Shown: positions 51,232-59,666 of the stretch, one piece after another | Position numbering within the stretch: position 1 is the stretch's first letter | How the letters are laid out: the number at the start of each line of letters is the position of its first letter | NCBI GenBank assembly: GCA_035652095.1 | Contig: DASREM010000030.1 | Span: 62,001-126,000 of the forward strand | Origin: DASREM01 sp035652095 | Lineage (GTDB): Bacteria > Acidobacteriota > Terriglobia > Terriglobales > Acidobacteriaceae | DNA: 64,000 nt | Direction of reading: 5' to 3' | Program-made: the position numbers and the translations under genes | Notes under the pieces: model-generated | What the model saw: only the letters and a program-made list of their open reading frames with translations | Databases searched by the model: none | Told to the model about the DNA's origin: nothing

Positions 51232-52761
51232 ATGTCATTTCCCCGCTCGACCGGAATCCTTCTCCACCCCATCTCCTTTCCATCCCGTGGCGGCATTGGG
51301 GACTTCGGTCCCGCCGCCTACGAATTTCTTGATTTCCTGAATTTGGCGCGGCAAGGTTTATGGCAAGTTTTGCCGCTGGGACCGCCGGCCAACGGTAATT
51401 CACCCTACTCTTCTACCTCCGCGTTTGCCGGGAACCCGCTGCTGATCAGTCTTGAGCGCCTGGCCCAGCATGGCTGGATCGATGCCTCCCGTCTCGGCAG
51501 CCTGCCGGATGCCGTGGGTGCGATTGATTACGACGAGGTCCGAAGCCACAAGCTGCCTCTGCTGGCCGAAGCTGCTTCGAACTTCCTGAACCACGCGCCG
51601 CAGGCCGCGCTGTCGCGCTTCGAGCAATTCTGCCGCGAGAATGAATGGTGGCTCGAGGATTTCGTTCTCTTTGACGCCTTGCGTGAGCGTTACCACCTGC
51701 GAGTGTGGAAAGACTGGCCGGAAGAACTAGCCCGGCGGAAGCCCGAAGCGATTGCCGCCACGCGCAAAGAACTGGCCACGGACCTGGCAAGCCGCCGCAT
51801 GATCCAATTCCTGTTTTACGAGCAGTGGCGAGCCCTGCGTCATAGCTGCGCGCGGCGGTCGATTCGCGTGGTTGGAGACATCGCGATTTTCGTGGACTAC
51901 GACAGCGCTGACGTCTGGGCGCATTCCGACCTGTTTCGATTGAAAGACAATCTTGATCCCGAGGTGGTTTCCGGAGTTCCTCCCGACGCATTCAGCGCCA
52001 CTGGGCAGCGCTGGGGTAATCCGCTCTATGACTGGAACGAGATGCGGGCGCGCGGTTATCGCTGGTGGATCCAGCGCCTGAGTTGGGCAGCGCACACGTG
52101 CGATTACATCCGTCTGGACCACTTCCGCGGCTTCGCCCAGTTCTGGGAGATTCCCGCAAGCGATCCCACGGCAATGGGAGGACGCTGGGTAGATGGACCG
52201 CGCGACGATCTGTTCATCAAGTTGCGCGAAGAACTCGGCGGCTTGCCGTTTTTCGCCGAAGATCTCGGATACATCACGCCCGATGTCCACGCCCTGCGCG
52301 AGAACCACAAGATTCCCGGCATGGCGGTGTTGCAATTCGGATTCAGCAATCCGGGAGCACACATCTACCTACCGCACCGGATGAGTGAGGATCGCGTGAT
52401 CTACACCGGGACTCACGATAACGACACGACGCTGGGATGGTGGGCTACAGCATCGAAAGAAGAACGCAAGGCTGCGCTGAGCTATACCGGGCCTTGCGAG
52501 GATGGGATCAACTGGGGCCTGATCCGGCTCGCGCAAGGCTCAGCGGCGAGCTTGTCGGTAGTTCCGGTGCAGGATGTGCTGGGACTAGGCAGCGAAGCGC
52601 GGATGAACACGCCGAGTATGAAAGACGGAAATTATCACTGGCGGATGCAGCCCGGAGTGCTGACCACGGAACTGGCGAAAAAACTGGCGGCCCTGGCCGA
52701 AGTCACCGATCGCCTGCCTGCCCCGGTGCCGGTCCCTCAGCAAGAAGATTTCTTAGCTTAA
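51232..52761 (+). CDS. malQ: 4-alpha-glucanotransferase (amylomaltase)
   Basis: 509 residues, GH77. It transfers alpha-1,4-glucan chains. The catalytic residues are visible as the nucleophile Asp in IRLDHFRGF, acid/base Glu in FFAEDLGYI and the stabilising Asp in GTHDNDTTLGW. The substrate-binding N-terminal ILLHPISFPSRGGIGDFG and GNSPYSSTSAFAGN are also typical. No maltose regulon genes are adjacent. Confidence 0.95.
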   Translation: MSFPRSTGILLHPISFPSRGGIGDFGPAAYEFLDFLNLARQGLWQVLPLGPPANGNSPYSSTSAFAGNPLLISLERLAQHGWIDASRLGSLPDAVGAIDYDEVRSHKLPLLAEAASNFLNHAPQAALSRFEQFCRENEWWLEDFVLFDALRERYHLRVWKDWPEELARRKPEAIAATRKELATDLASRRMIQFLFYEQWRALRHSCARRSIRVVGDIAIFVDYDSADVWAHSDLFRLKDNLDPEVVSGVPPDAFSATGQRWGNPLYDWNEMRARGYRWWIQRLSWAAHTCDYIRLDHFRGFAQFWEIPASDPTAMGGRWVDGPRDDLFIKLREELGGLPFFAEDLGYITPDVHALRENHKIPGMAVLQFGFSNPGAHIYLPHRMSEDRVIYTGTHDNDTTLGWWATASKEERKAALSYTGPCEDGINWGLIRLAQGSAASLSVVPVQDVLGLGSEARMNTPSMKDGNYHWRMQPGVLTTELAKKLAALAEVTDRLPAPVPVPQQEDFLA

Positions 52762-52841
52762 CCGGGAGCGATGGGCACCTCGGGAGGTCGGGCTTCGCGA
52801 AGGCTCACGAAGTCGTGAACGCTAAGCGGCGACGGCTCAAC

Positions 52842-52871
52842 AAAAAAGGCCGGGATCTCGCGATCCCGGCC
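52842..52871 (-). terminator. Intrinsic terminator of the XRE regulator gene
   Basis: A perfect 10-bp stem GGCCGGGATC / GATCCCGGCC (52848-52871, loop TCGC) is followed, on the minus strand, by TTTTTT (52847-52842). It terminates the minus-strand gene ending at 52937, and the stem could also work on malQ transcripts. Confidence 0.85.
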
Positions 52872-52936
52872 CTAGGTTGGTGGTTGCCCGGATAAAACTC
52901 GCTAACAAATCTTCATCGGCAGATTGGCGCCGGACT

Positions 52937-53473
52937 TTAGGCGCTTCTTCGCGGCCGCACCGTCAAGTCCCGCACCTGCGCCAGGATGCTCGACATCTGC
53001 ATCCCGTTCAATTGCGAGAGGAAGGGCAACATCTCGGCCACGAACGGATCCTGGGTCAGTTCGCGCACTTCTTCCTGGCGGGTGCGTTCGCCTCCGCTGA
53101 GCAGATCGGGCACGCTGACCTCCAGTGCACGCGCGAGCCGCTCCAGAGAAGAGAGTGTGGGCGTTGCTTTTTCGTTCTCGATTTTCGAAACGTAGGTACG
53201 CGGGACCGCCATCCGCGTTGCCAGTTGACGCTGACTCAGCCCACTGCGCAGGCGCAGCGAGCGGATCGACGTTGCCAGGTTCAGATGTCCCGGACCGTGA
53301 CTCGGCGCCACGACTTGGGGCACCGGCAATGTCGCGACGACCTCCGGCTCATCTTCATCTAACGAGCCATGGCAGCGGCGGCAATTGTTGTTGGCTGTTC
53401 GGAATTGAACCAGAAGGCAACGGTCGCAGCGGACGACTTCCCTAGAATCTACCGGGGCAAGAGTCGTAGCCAT
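52937..53473 (-). CDS. XRE-family regulator with N-terminal zinc ribbon
   Basis: 178 residues. The N-terminus has two CxxC pairs (RCDRC at 16-19 and CRRC at 31-34), probably a zinc ribbon. Residues about 68-125 are an HTH-XRE domain (LRLRSGLSQRQLATRMAVPRTYVSKIENEKATPTLSSLERLARAL). The C-terminal part is helical (LTQDPFVAEMLPFLSQLNG). It is predicted to bind DNA; target unknown. A strong terminator follows. Confidence 0.88.
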   Translation of the reverse strand: MATTLAPVDSREVVRCDRCLLVQFRTANNNCRRCHGSLDEDEPEVVATLPVPQVVAPSHGPGHLNLATSIRSLRLRSGLSQRQLATRMAVPRTYVSKIENEKATPTLSSLERLARALEVSVPDLLSGGERTRQEEVRELTQDPFVAEMLPFLSQLNGMQMSSILAQVRDLTVRPRRSA

Positions 53474-53874
53474 TTAGGATTGGGAGCGTGCCAGAGCGGG
53501 CAAGCTCGTTTGAACCCTGCTGTCAGAGATTCAAACTGTGCGTAATCTGCTGGATTGGGGCTGTGGAAGTCAAGCAAAATCTCGCAGCAAACCTTGCGCG
53601 GAGATGAATAGCTGTTCTGAAAGCCGTGCAAAAACCAGAAAAACAGGAAAGAAAATCATCGACGACCGGGAGGCAGCCTGGGGGTTACTAACTGTATTCG
53701 TGGCGATATTAGCCATGGCGTCGCTGCGGGCTCGCTCTAATTCGCACGTTAACACGGCACTGCCGTGCCGGGATGGATTTGGGCAACGAACGCGGGCATG
53801 GCCCCCGGTTCACCGACCGGTGGCACATCCATCAAATTCACGGTAGAACTAACGACAAGGAGTCTCTTCGAAAC
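53474..53874. other. 400-bp region between divergent regulator and HD-domain genes
   Basis: An open frame at 53538-53846 (plus) contains one hydrophobic stretch (AAWGLLTVFVAILAMASL) but has neither SD nor a recognisable family, and its C-terminal part looks random. I treat the region as non-coding with divergent promoters. Confidence 0.45.
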
Positions 53875-54462
53875 GTGCTGCAACCAAAGACACGAGAGGA
53901 ACATTGGAGCTTACTCACTGAGTTCACCCAATCAGAAAGCCTGCGCAAACATGCGCTCGCGGTGGAAGCCTGCATGCGTGCCTACGCCCGCAAGCTTGGC
54001 GGAGACGAAGACCTGTGGGGCACGGTCGGGCTGCTGCACGATTTCGATTACGACCGCTGGCCGCGCCTGGAAGACCATCCTTACAAAGGCAATGAAATTC
54101 TGAAGCAGCGCGGCTACAGCGACGAGATTTGCAAAGCCATCATGTCGCACGCCGAATATACCGGCGTCCCTCGCGAAACTTCGATGGAGAAAACCCTGTT
54201 CGCCTGCGACGAACTTGCGGGATTCATCACCGCTTGCGCCCTGGTCAAGCCGGGCAAGTCGCTAGCCGAAGTGGAAGCCAAGTCAGTCAGGAAGAAAATG
54301 AAAGACAAAGCCTTCGCCCGCAGCGTCAACCGGGACGACATCACAAACGGCGCCGCAGAACTGGGCGTCGACCTGGAAGAGCACATCGCCTTCTGCATCG
54401 AGGCCATGAAAAGCATCGCTGTGGAGTTGGGGCTGGACGGCAGCGCTGTAAAGTCTTCGTGA
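53875..54462 (+). CDS. HD-domain hydrolase
   Basis: 195 residues from a GTG at 53875 (upstream frame extension to 53773 has no homologous character). The HD motif is FTQSESLRKHALAVE ... LLHDFDYDRWPRLEDHPYKG ... SHAEYTG, typical of HDIG-type phosphohydrolases such as YqeK/HD-superfamily nucleotidases. Probably a metal-dependent phosphatase on a nucleotide; substrate unknown. The C-terminal helix region ELAGFITACALVKPGKSLAEVE is conserved-looking. Confidence 0.85.
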   Translation: MLQPKTREEHWSLLTEFTQSESLRKHALAVEACMRAYARKLGGDEDLWGTVGLLHDFDYDRWPRLEDHPYKGNEILKQRGYSDEICKAIMSHAEYTGVPRETSMEKTLFACDELAGFITACALVKPGKSLAEVEAKSVRKKMKDKAFARSVNRDDITNGAAELGVDLEEHIAFCIEAMKSIAVELGLDGSAVKSS

Positions 54463-54489
54463 AGTCCTGCCACGGCGAAGAACACCGTG

Positions 54490-57400
54490 CTACGGCTTGT
54501 AGTCGAATGCGTATCCCCTGGCTTCTTTCCCGGACACAGAGCGCGTGTTGTACTGCAGGAGATAGTCGAGGTGCGCGCGATCGGTCGGAAACTGCTTCCC
54601 TGCCGGGTAGGGATACGTGCCCATGCCGCGAAACGGCAGCGGTCCCACGCGATCGCCTGCGTAGGCGTAGAAGTCCATATCTTTCTCGTAGCCGTTCGCG
54701 TTAAAGAAGTAATCGCGCACCCACCCGTGGGGAAGGGGCGGAAGCTGGGAAGGGTCAAATTCGAGCGCGACTTCATCTCCGGAGCCGAAGACGGCGAGGC
54801 GGTCGTCAAGTTTCGTCAGAAGCGGCAGAATGTCACCGTAGCGCGTGTAACTTCCCGCAGGACGCGTGTAGGGGCCGGTGGCGCTCGCTTTCTCGTAGAC
54901 GTATTCAACGTTGCCGGGCGGCCGCTTCTCGATCTTCAGTGGGAAACCATGAAAGCGAAGGTCGGAGCGCAACAGAGGTATGGAGGTTATGCGAGTGGGC
55001 TGATCCTGGCGGGTGCGGCTGATCAGGATGCTGTCCCAGTAGATCTGAAGGTTCGTGGTAATGCGGATGCGCCGAGTTCCGAGCGGGAGCCGGTGGGTGA
55101 AGTCGGCAATCATGGTGCGCGGACCGCCGGCGGGGAAGCCCATGTCGTCGATCACTTTTTGCCATTTTCCATCTTTGCCGAGAGCTTCGACGTAGGGAGA
55201 CACTGGCTGGAGACCGGCCTGGTCGGCGGCGTACATGCTGGTGGCGGTGAAGTACTCGATTTCGCCGTGCATCAGCAGGCGGAGTGGGCCGCCCGTGTAC
55301 GGTGCACCGAGATCGAGTTCGAGCGAGTGCATCCCGGCAAAGCCAGGGAACGGGAGCAGGTCGAAGTCGCCGAAGTAGCGATGATTCAGCAAGTCCGGAA
55401 GCACGTCGTGGCCGTGGTCATCGTGCGCCGATTCCGGCGGCTTTAGATCGCTGGCGACGACTACTTTGAAATCCGGATACGGCGGCTTGCTGGCGAAATA
55501 TTCGTTGGGAAAAACGTCGTACGACGCGGGATGATCGACGGCGAGCAAGCGCACCTGGTCGAGATAAACGGCCTCTTCGAGCGGTTCCATGAAGCGGAAA
55601 CTGAGCTTGCCGTTTTTCTCGCGAACTGAGTCGCGATGGATCTTGATGTACTCGGTAGGACGGGGAATGTTGCGCTCTCCCGGCGCCACCCAGTGGCCGA
55701 TGACGCCCGCGCCCAGCATGTCACCGACTAGTTCGTAACGTTTGCCATTCCACACAAACAATGTTGGGCAAGAACTGCCACGGCGATCAAGTTCGGTATA
55801 AGCCTGCTCTTTGTCGGCGGGGACTTCGACCTCGTCCTGAAGGACTCCAGTGGGCCACAGCATGCGCACGATGTCAGCCTGTTTTTCCGGGCCGAGCCCT
55901 ACGATCAGCTGAGTGGAGTTCTGGCCAAGGTAGCCGTTTGACCCGTAGATTTCGTATTTCTGATGATTGGCGCCGCTGAAGACTTCGACCTTGGTTCCGA
56001 TGGCGCTCTTGTTATCGTTGAGGCCCTTGAGCGAGAGCTTGAGCCAATGATTCTTGTTGCCGCCTTCATTGCGCAGGAGGATGGCGGGGCCGCGATTCTG
56101 GGTGATGAGCAGGTCGGTGGCGCCATCTCCGTCGAAGTCGGCGGTGACGAGGGCGCGTGGGGCGGTGAGTTGGATCTTGTCGAAGCCGACCTCGGCTGTG
56201 ACGTCTTTCCATCCGTCGGGGCCAAGATTGCGGAACAGGCGGATCTCGCCTTTGCCGTCTTTGGTCTCGCCGACCGCGGCGAGATCGACCCAGCCGTCGT
56301 TATCGTAGTCGAAGGCGGCGATGCCGAAGGCGCGGGACCAGTTGGTCGCGGGAATATCTACTGGCTCGAATGTCTTTCCCTTTTCATTTCTCCAAAGGCT
56401 AATTCCTGGAGCAGCCCAATGCGTGAAAGCGAGGTCCATCCAAGCATCATGATTGAAATCGAGAACAGCGATGCCGACGCTCGGATACGCACCTTCGGTA
56501 TAGGGAAGTTTATGTTCTATGAAGGCGCCTTCGCGAGGATTCTCCAGCACGACAGGCGCAGAGGCGATTCCGGTTCGCACAATGTCGACGGCGCGATCGT
56601 TGTTACTATCGCTTCCCATGGCGGCGATGCTGGGCCGATCGCCTGCAAGGCCAGTAGCCGAACTCACCTCGGTGAAGGTGCCATTGCCGTTGTTTCGCAG
56701 CATCAGGTTGCCGAAGTAAAGACGCTGCACTGGAAATACGAAGGGTTTTTCTTTTTCCGGGATCTCGAACTCGGAGAACCGCGTCACGTAGAGATCGAGA
56801 TCGCCATCATGATCGTAGTCGACGAACGTCGGATTCACGTTAAGGCCGTCAGCACGGATTCCAGCCGCGTCAGTCACGTCTTTGAACTTGCCGTTCTTTT
56901 CGTTGTGGAACAGCAATATCTTGCTGACGCCGGTCACTACCAGGTCGGTTGCGCCGTCATTGTCGTAGTCGCCCGCAGAGCAACCAATTGCCTGGAACTC
57001 CGGATCAAGTCCCGCGCTGCGCGTCACATCTTCAAACCTGTCGTTCCCGATATTGTGGTAGATTGACATCCCTCCCGCTTTCCCACCGCTGGCCACGAAG
57101 ATGTCATCGCGACTATCTCCGTCATAGTCGATGACACAGGCTCCGGGCCCCAGGAAAGTAGCCATATCGACTGCCTCGGCGTGGGCAGGACTGGAGGTCA
57201 GGCCCGAATCATTTATCTTCACGAACTTGACTGAAATGGCAGGCGGAACCTTCTGCGGGGCAAGCGGCGATTCTTCCGCGCGGGAATACTTGCCTTGTTC
57301 CCCATAAGCCAGGCTAATGGGCGAGCCGAGTTTGTTTTGCGTGATGTACTGGAAGCGGACTAAGTGCTCTTTCGCCTGCGCGCCACCCCCGGACTGCTGA

Positions 57401-57930
57401 TAGGCGCGGGATAGCCCGAACTGCGCCGAGGCGTGTAGCGGATTCAGCTTGAGGGCGTGCTGGAAAGCATCGATCGCTTCCGGGTACTGCTTGTTCTGCG
57501 AGTAAGCCGCGCCTAGAAAGTACCAGGAGTCGGCGTCGTTGGCATCGATTTCGGTGACGCGCCTGAAGGCGTCGATCGAGCGCTGTGGCGACTCGGAGTT
57601 CTTGTAAAGAAGGCCCAGGTTGTACCAGGCGTTGGGGTCTTTGGGATTGCGCTTGACGGCGTCATCGAGAAGAGGTTTCGCGGAATCGACGCGGCCAAGA
57701 TTCAGCAAGGCTATGCCCTGGTTGAGCTGCACAATCTGGAGTTGCGGGTCTAGTTTTGCGGCTTCCTGAAAGGCCTTGAGCGCTTTCTCGAACAACTGCT
57801 GGTTCATGTAGGCGAGGCCGAGATTGTTCAGGCGGGCGGCTTCGGAGACATTCGGAGAATTGTCCGCTCCCATCAGCAAAACCAACGTGCATAAGACTGC
57901 GACTGCAACGACGCCTTTTCGCTTGCTCAT
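54490..57930 (-). CDS. TPR plus FG-GAP/ASPIC-UnbV protein (CRTAC1-like)
   Basis: 1146 residues from the ATG at 57930 (a longer frame to 58092 reads through a family A repeat). Signal-like segment (about 6-22), then four or five TPRs (about 30-200), FG-GAP/VCBS repeats with DxDxDG-type calcium loops (DYDNDG, DYDHDGDLDLYV, DFDGDGATDLL; about 255-640), an ASPIC/UnbV segment (about 650-720: SNGYLGQNSTQLIVGLG, IVRMLWPTGVLQD) and a 400-residue C-terminal beta-rich region with no recognised family. Secreted; likely an integrin-like calcium-binding adhesin or sensor. Function of this family is unknown. Third gene of a three-gene operon. Confidence 0.9.
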   Translation of the reverse strand: MSKRKGVVAVAVLCTLVLLMGADNSPNVSEAARLNNLGLAYMNQQLFEKALKAFQEAAKLDPQLQIVQLNQGIALLNLGRVDSAKPLLDDAVKRNPKDPNAWYNLGLLYKNSESPQRSIDAFRRVTEIDANDADSWYFLGAAYSQNKQYPEAIDAFQHALKLNPLHASAQFGLSRAYQQSGGGAQAKEHLVRFQYITQNKLGSPISLAYGEQGKYSRAEESPLAPQKVPPAISVKFVKINDSGLTSSPAHAEAVDMATFLGPGACVIDYDGDSRDDIFVASGGKAGGMSIYHNIGNDRFEDVTRSAGLDPEFQAIGCSAGDYDNDGATDLVVTGVSKILLFHNEKNGKFKDVTDAAGIRADGLNVNPTFVDYDHDGDLDLYVTRFSEFEIPEKEKPFVFPVQRLYFGNLMLRNNGNGTFTEVSSATGLAGDRPSIAAMGSDSNNDRAVDIVRTGIASAPVVLENPREGAFIEHKLPYTEGAYPSVGIAVLDFNHDAWMDLAFTHWAAPGISLWRNEKGKTFEPVDIPATNWSRAFGIAAFDYDNDGWVDLAAVGETKDGKGEIRLFRNLGPDGWKDVTAEVGFDKIQLTAPRALVTADFDGDGATDLLITQNRGPAILLRNEGGNKNHWLKLSLKGLNDNKSAIGTKVEVFSGANHQKYEIYGSNGYLGQNSTQLIVGLGPEKQADIVRMLWPTGVLQDEVEVPADKEQAYTELDRRGSSCPTLFVWNGKRYELVGDMLGAGVIGHWVAPGERNIPRPTEYIKIHRDSVREKNGKLSFRFMEPLEEAVYLDQVRLLAVDHPASYDVFPNEYFASKPPYPDFKVVVASDLKPPESAHDDHGHDVLPDLLNHRYFGDFDLLPFPGFAGMHSLELDLGAPYTGGPLRLLMHGEIEYFTATSMYAADQAGLQPVSPYVEALGKDGKWQKVIDDMGFPAGGPRTMIADFTHRLPLGTRRIRITTNLQIYWDSILISRTRQDQPTRITSIPLLRSDLRFHGFPLKIEKRPPGNVEYVYEKASATGPYTRPAGSYTRYGDILPLLTKLDDRLAVFGSGDEVALEFDPSQLPPLPHGWVRDYFFNANGYEKDMDFYAYAGDRVGPLPFRGMGTYPYPAGKQFPTDRAHLDYLLQYNTRSVSGKEARGYAFDYKP

Positions 57931-57945
57931 AAGACGAAAGAAGTT

Positions 57946-57975
57946 AACCACAAAGGACACAAAGGGGCACGAAGG
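57946..57975 (+). repeat. Dispersed AAGGACACGAAG repeat, family A
   Basis: AACCACAAAGGACACAAAGG then GGCACGAAGG, in the 53-bp gap between the two FG-GAP genes. Confidence 0.75.
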
Positions 57976-57983
57976 TTTTTGCG

Positions 57984-59666
57984 CTATTTCGCGGAATAGG
58001 GCCTGGAGCCAACCACGCCCTTCCCTTCTTGTACGGTGATCGTTTGTCCGGCGTTGATGCTGGTCAGCTTGTCGGTTTGGCCGCTGGGCCACTGGATTTC
58101 AATGCTGTCAGCTTTTTGCTGCTGGCCGAGGCCGAAAGTCAAAACTAATTCGCACTGGGAAAGATAGCTGGAGCCGCTGTGCAGGGTTTGGGATTGCTGA
58201 TCTTTACCAGAAATGAGGCGCACCAGCGCACCGATCCCGTCGCGGTTCGATTTCGTTCCAACCAGCTTCATCCGCAAGCTGTGATTGGTTGCTCCCTCGT
58301 TGCGGAAGAGATACGCGCGTCCGGCGTTGGTGGTCATGAGAACGTCGAGAGCGCCGTCGTTGTTGATGTCGGCGTAAGCGGCGCCGCGCGCGACCTTCGG
58401 CGCCGAGAAGGCCGTCCCCAGCTGCTGGGTAACTTCTTCGAACTTACCTTGACCAAGATTGCGGAACAGGTGCGGCGGTTCGGCGTAACTGACGCGTTTC
58501 TGCACGCGCTCGATCGCGTCTTCGATGTGGCCGTCGGCGATCAGGATGTCGGGCCAGCCGTCGTTGTCGTAATCAAAAAAGAAGCAGCCGAAGCCGAGTG
58601 TGACCAGGGTAGCGCGGCCGACATCAGAGCGCGGAGCTTCATCGACGAACAAGCCGTTGCCCTCGTTGTGATAGAGCGAGAGCATCTGGTTGGCAAAGTT
58701 GGTGATGATGATGCTGGGATGTCCGGAGCGATCGTAGTCGGCGGCATCCACGCCCATGCCGGCGCGGGCCACGCCGTCTTCGCTGAAGGCGATGCCTGCG
58801 GAGACGCCGCGCTCTTCGAAGGTTCCGTCGTGCTTGTTCAGGTAGAGCTTATTGGGCTGGGTGTCGTTGGCGAGAAGAATGTCGGGCCAACCGTCGCCGT
58901 TGTAGTCGAGGATTGCGATGCCGAGGCTTTTCGAGGTGGGGTCGTAGAACCTGGCTTTCTGGGTGGCGTCTTCGAACTTGCCGCCGCCAAGGTTGTGCCA
59001 GAGGCGGGCGGAGGACCCTTTATAAGACTCAGGCGTGCAATAGGATTTGTGCGCACCGTCGATCGTGCAGTAGAGATCGCCGGCTTCGGACCACTGCACG
59101 TAATTGCTGACTACCAGGTCCAGTTTCCCGTCTTTGTCGTAATCGACCCAGGCGGCGGAGGTGGAGAACTCGTTGGGCCCCATCATGCCGGCGGGCTTGG
59201 TTACGTCGGTAAACGTCCCGTTGCCGTTGTTGTGAAAAAGGTGACTCTGCCCTAAAGCGGTGATGAAGAGATCGTCGAAGCCGTCATTGTCGTAGTCGCC
59301 CACCGCAGCGCCGAGACCGAACATGGGGACGGCGAGCCCGGCTTTGCGGGTCACGTCGGTAAAAGTCCCGCCGTGATCATTGTGGTAGAGCTTCATCGTG
59401 CTCGCGGCTTTAGCGCGCCCGGGGAAATCTTCGCCATTGATGAGAAGGATGTCAGGCCAACCGTCGTTGTCATAGTCGATGAAGGCGCAGCCCGGACCCA
59501 TGGTTTCGGGGAGATATTTTTTTCCGAACGCACCGTTGTTGTGGATGAAGTGGATTCCGGCTTGTGCGGTGATGTCGCGGAAGGTGATGGCGCGAGCCTG
59601 GGCTGCGACGATCAGCAGCGCTGTGATCAGCCACGGAGACGGCAAAGCACGGAGGAATTTCGGCAT
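57984..59666 (-). CDS. FG-GAP/ASPIC-UnbV protein (CRTAC1-like)
   Basis: 560 residues with a signal peptide (about 1-26, ending QARA). Seven or so FG-GAP repeats carry calcium loops (DYDNDGWPDILL repeated, DYDKDGKLDLV, DYNGDGWPDILL), followed by the UnbV/ASPIC C-terminal domain (about 465-540: LVGTKSNRDGIGALVRL, SGSSYLSQCELVLTFGLG, IEIQWPSGQTDKLTSI). Lacks the TPRs of the next gene. It starts exactly after the stop of the cytochrome gene, so the three are one transcript. Role unknown; a surface calcium-binding beta-propeller is likely. Confidence 0.92.
   Translation of the reverse strand: MPKFLRALPSPWLITALLIVAAQARAITFRDITAQAGIHFIHNNGAFGKKYLPETMGPGCAFIDYDNDGWPDILLINGEDFPGRAKAASTMKLYHNDHGGTFTDVTRKAGLAVPMFGLGAAVGDYDNDGFDDLFITALGQSHLFHNNGNGTFTDVTKPAGMMGPNEFSTSAAWVDYDKDGKLDLVVSNYVQWSEAGDLYCTIDGAHKSYCTPESYKGSSARLWHNLGGGKFEDATQKARFYDPTSKSLGIAILDYNGDGWPDILLANDTQPNKLYLNKHDGTFEERGVSAGIAFSEDGVARAGMGVDAADYDRSGHPSIIITNFANQMLSLYHNEGNGLFVDEAPRSDVGRATLVTLGFGCFFFDYDNDGWPDILIADGHIEDAIERVQKRVSYAEPPHLFRNLGQGKFEEVTQQLGTAFSAPKVARGAAYADINNDGALDVLMTTNAGRAYLFRNEGATNHSLRMKLVGTKSNRDGIGALVRLISGKDQQSQTLHSGSSYLSQCELVLTFGLGQQQKADSIEIQWPSGQTDKLTSINAGQTITVQEGKGVVGSRPYSAK

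Noticed and set aside
53538..53846. Possible small membrane protein upstream of the HD-domain gene
   Set aside because: One hydrophobic stretch only, no SD, no family and a random-looking C-terminus.
57931..58092. N-terminal extension of the 1146-residue FG-GAP protein
   Set aside because: It is translated family A repeat DNA and lacks a signal sequence, whereas the ATG at 57930 opens a signal-like segment.
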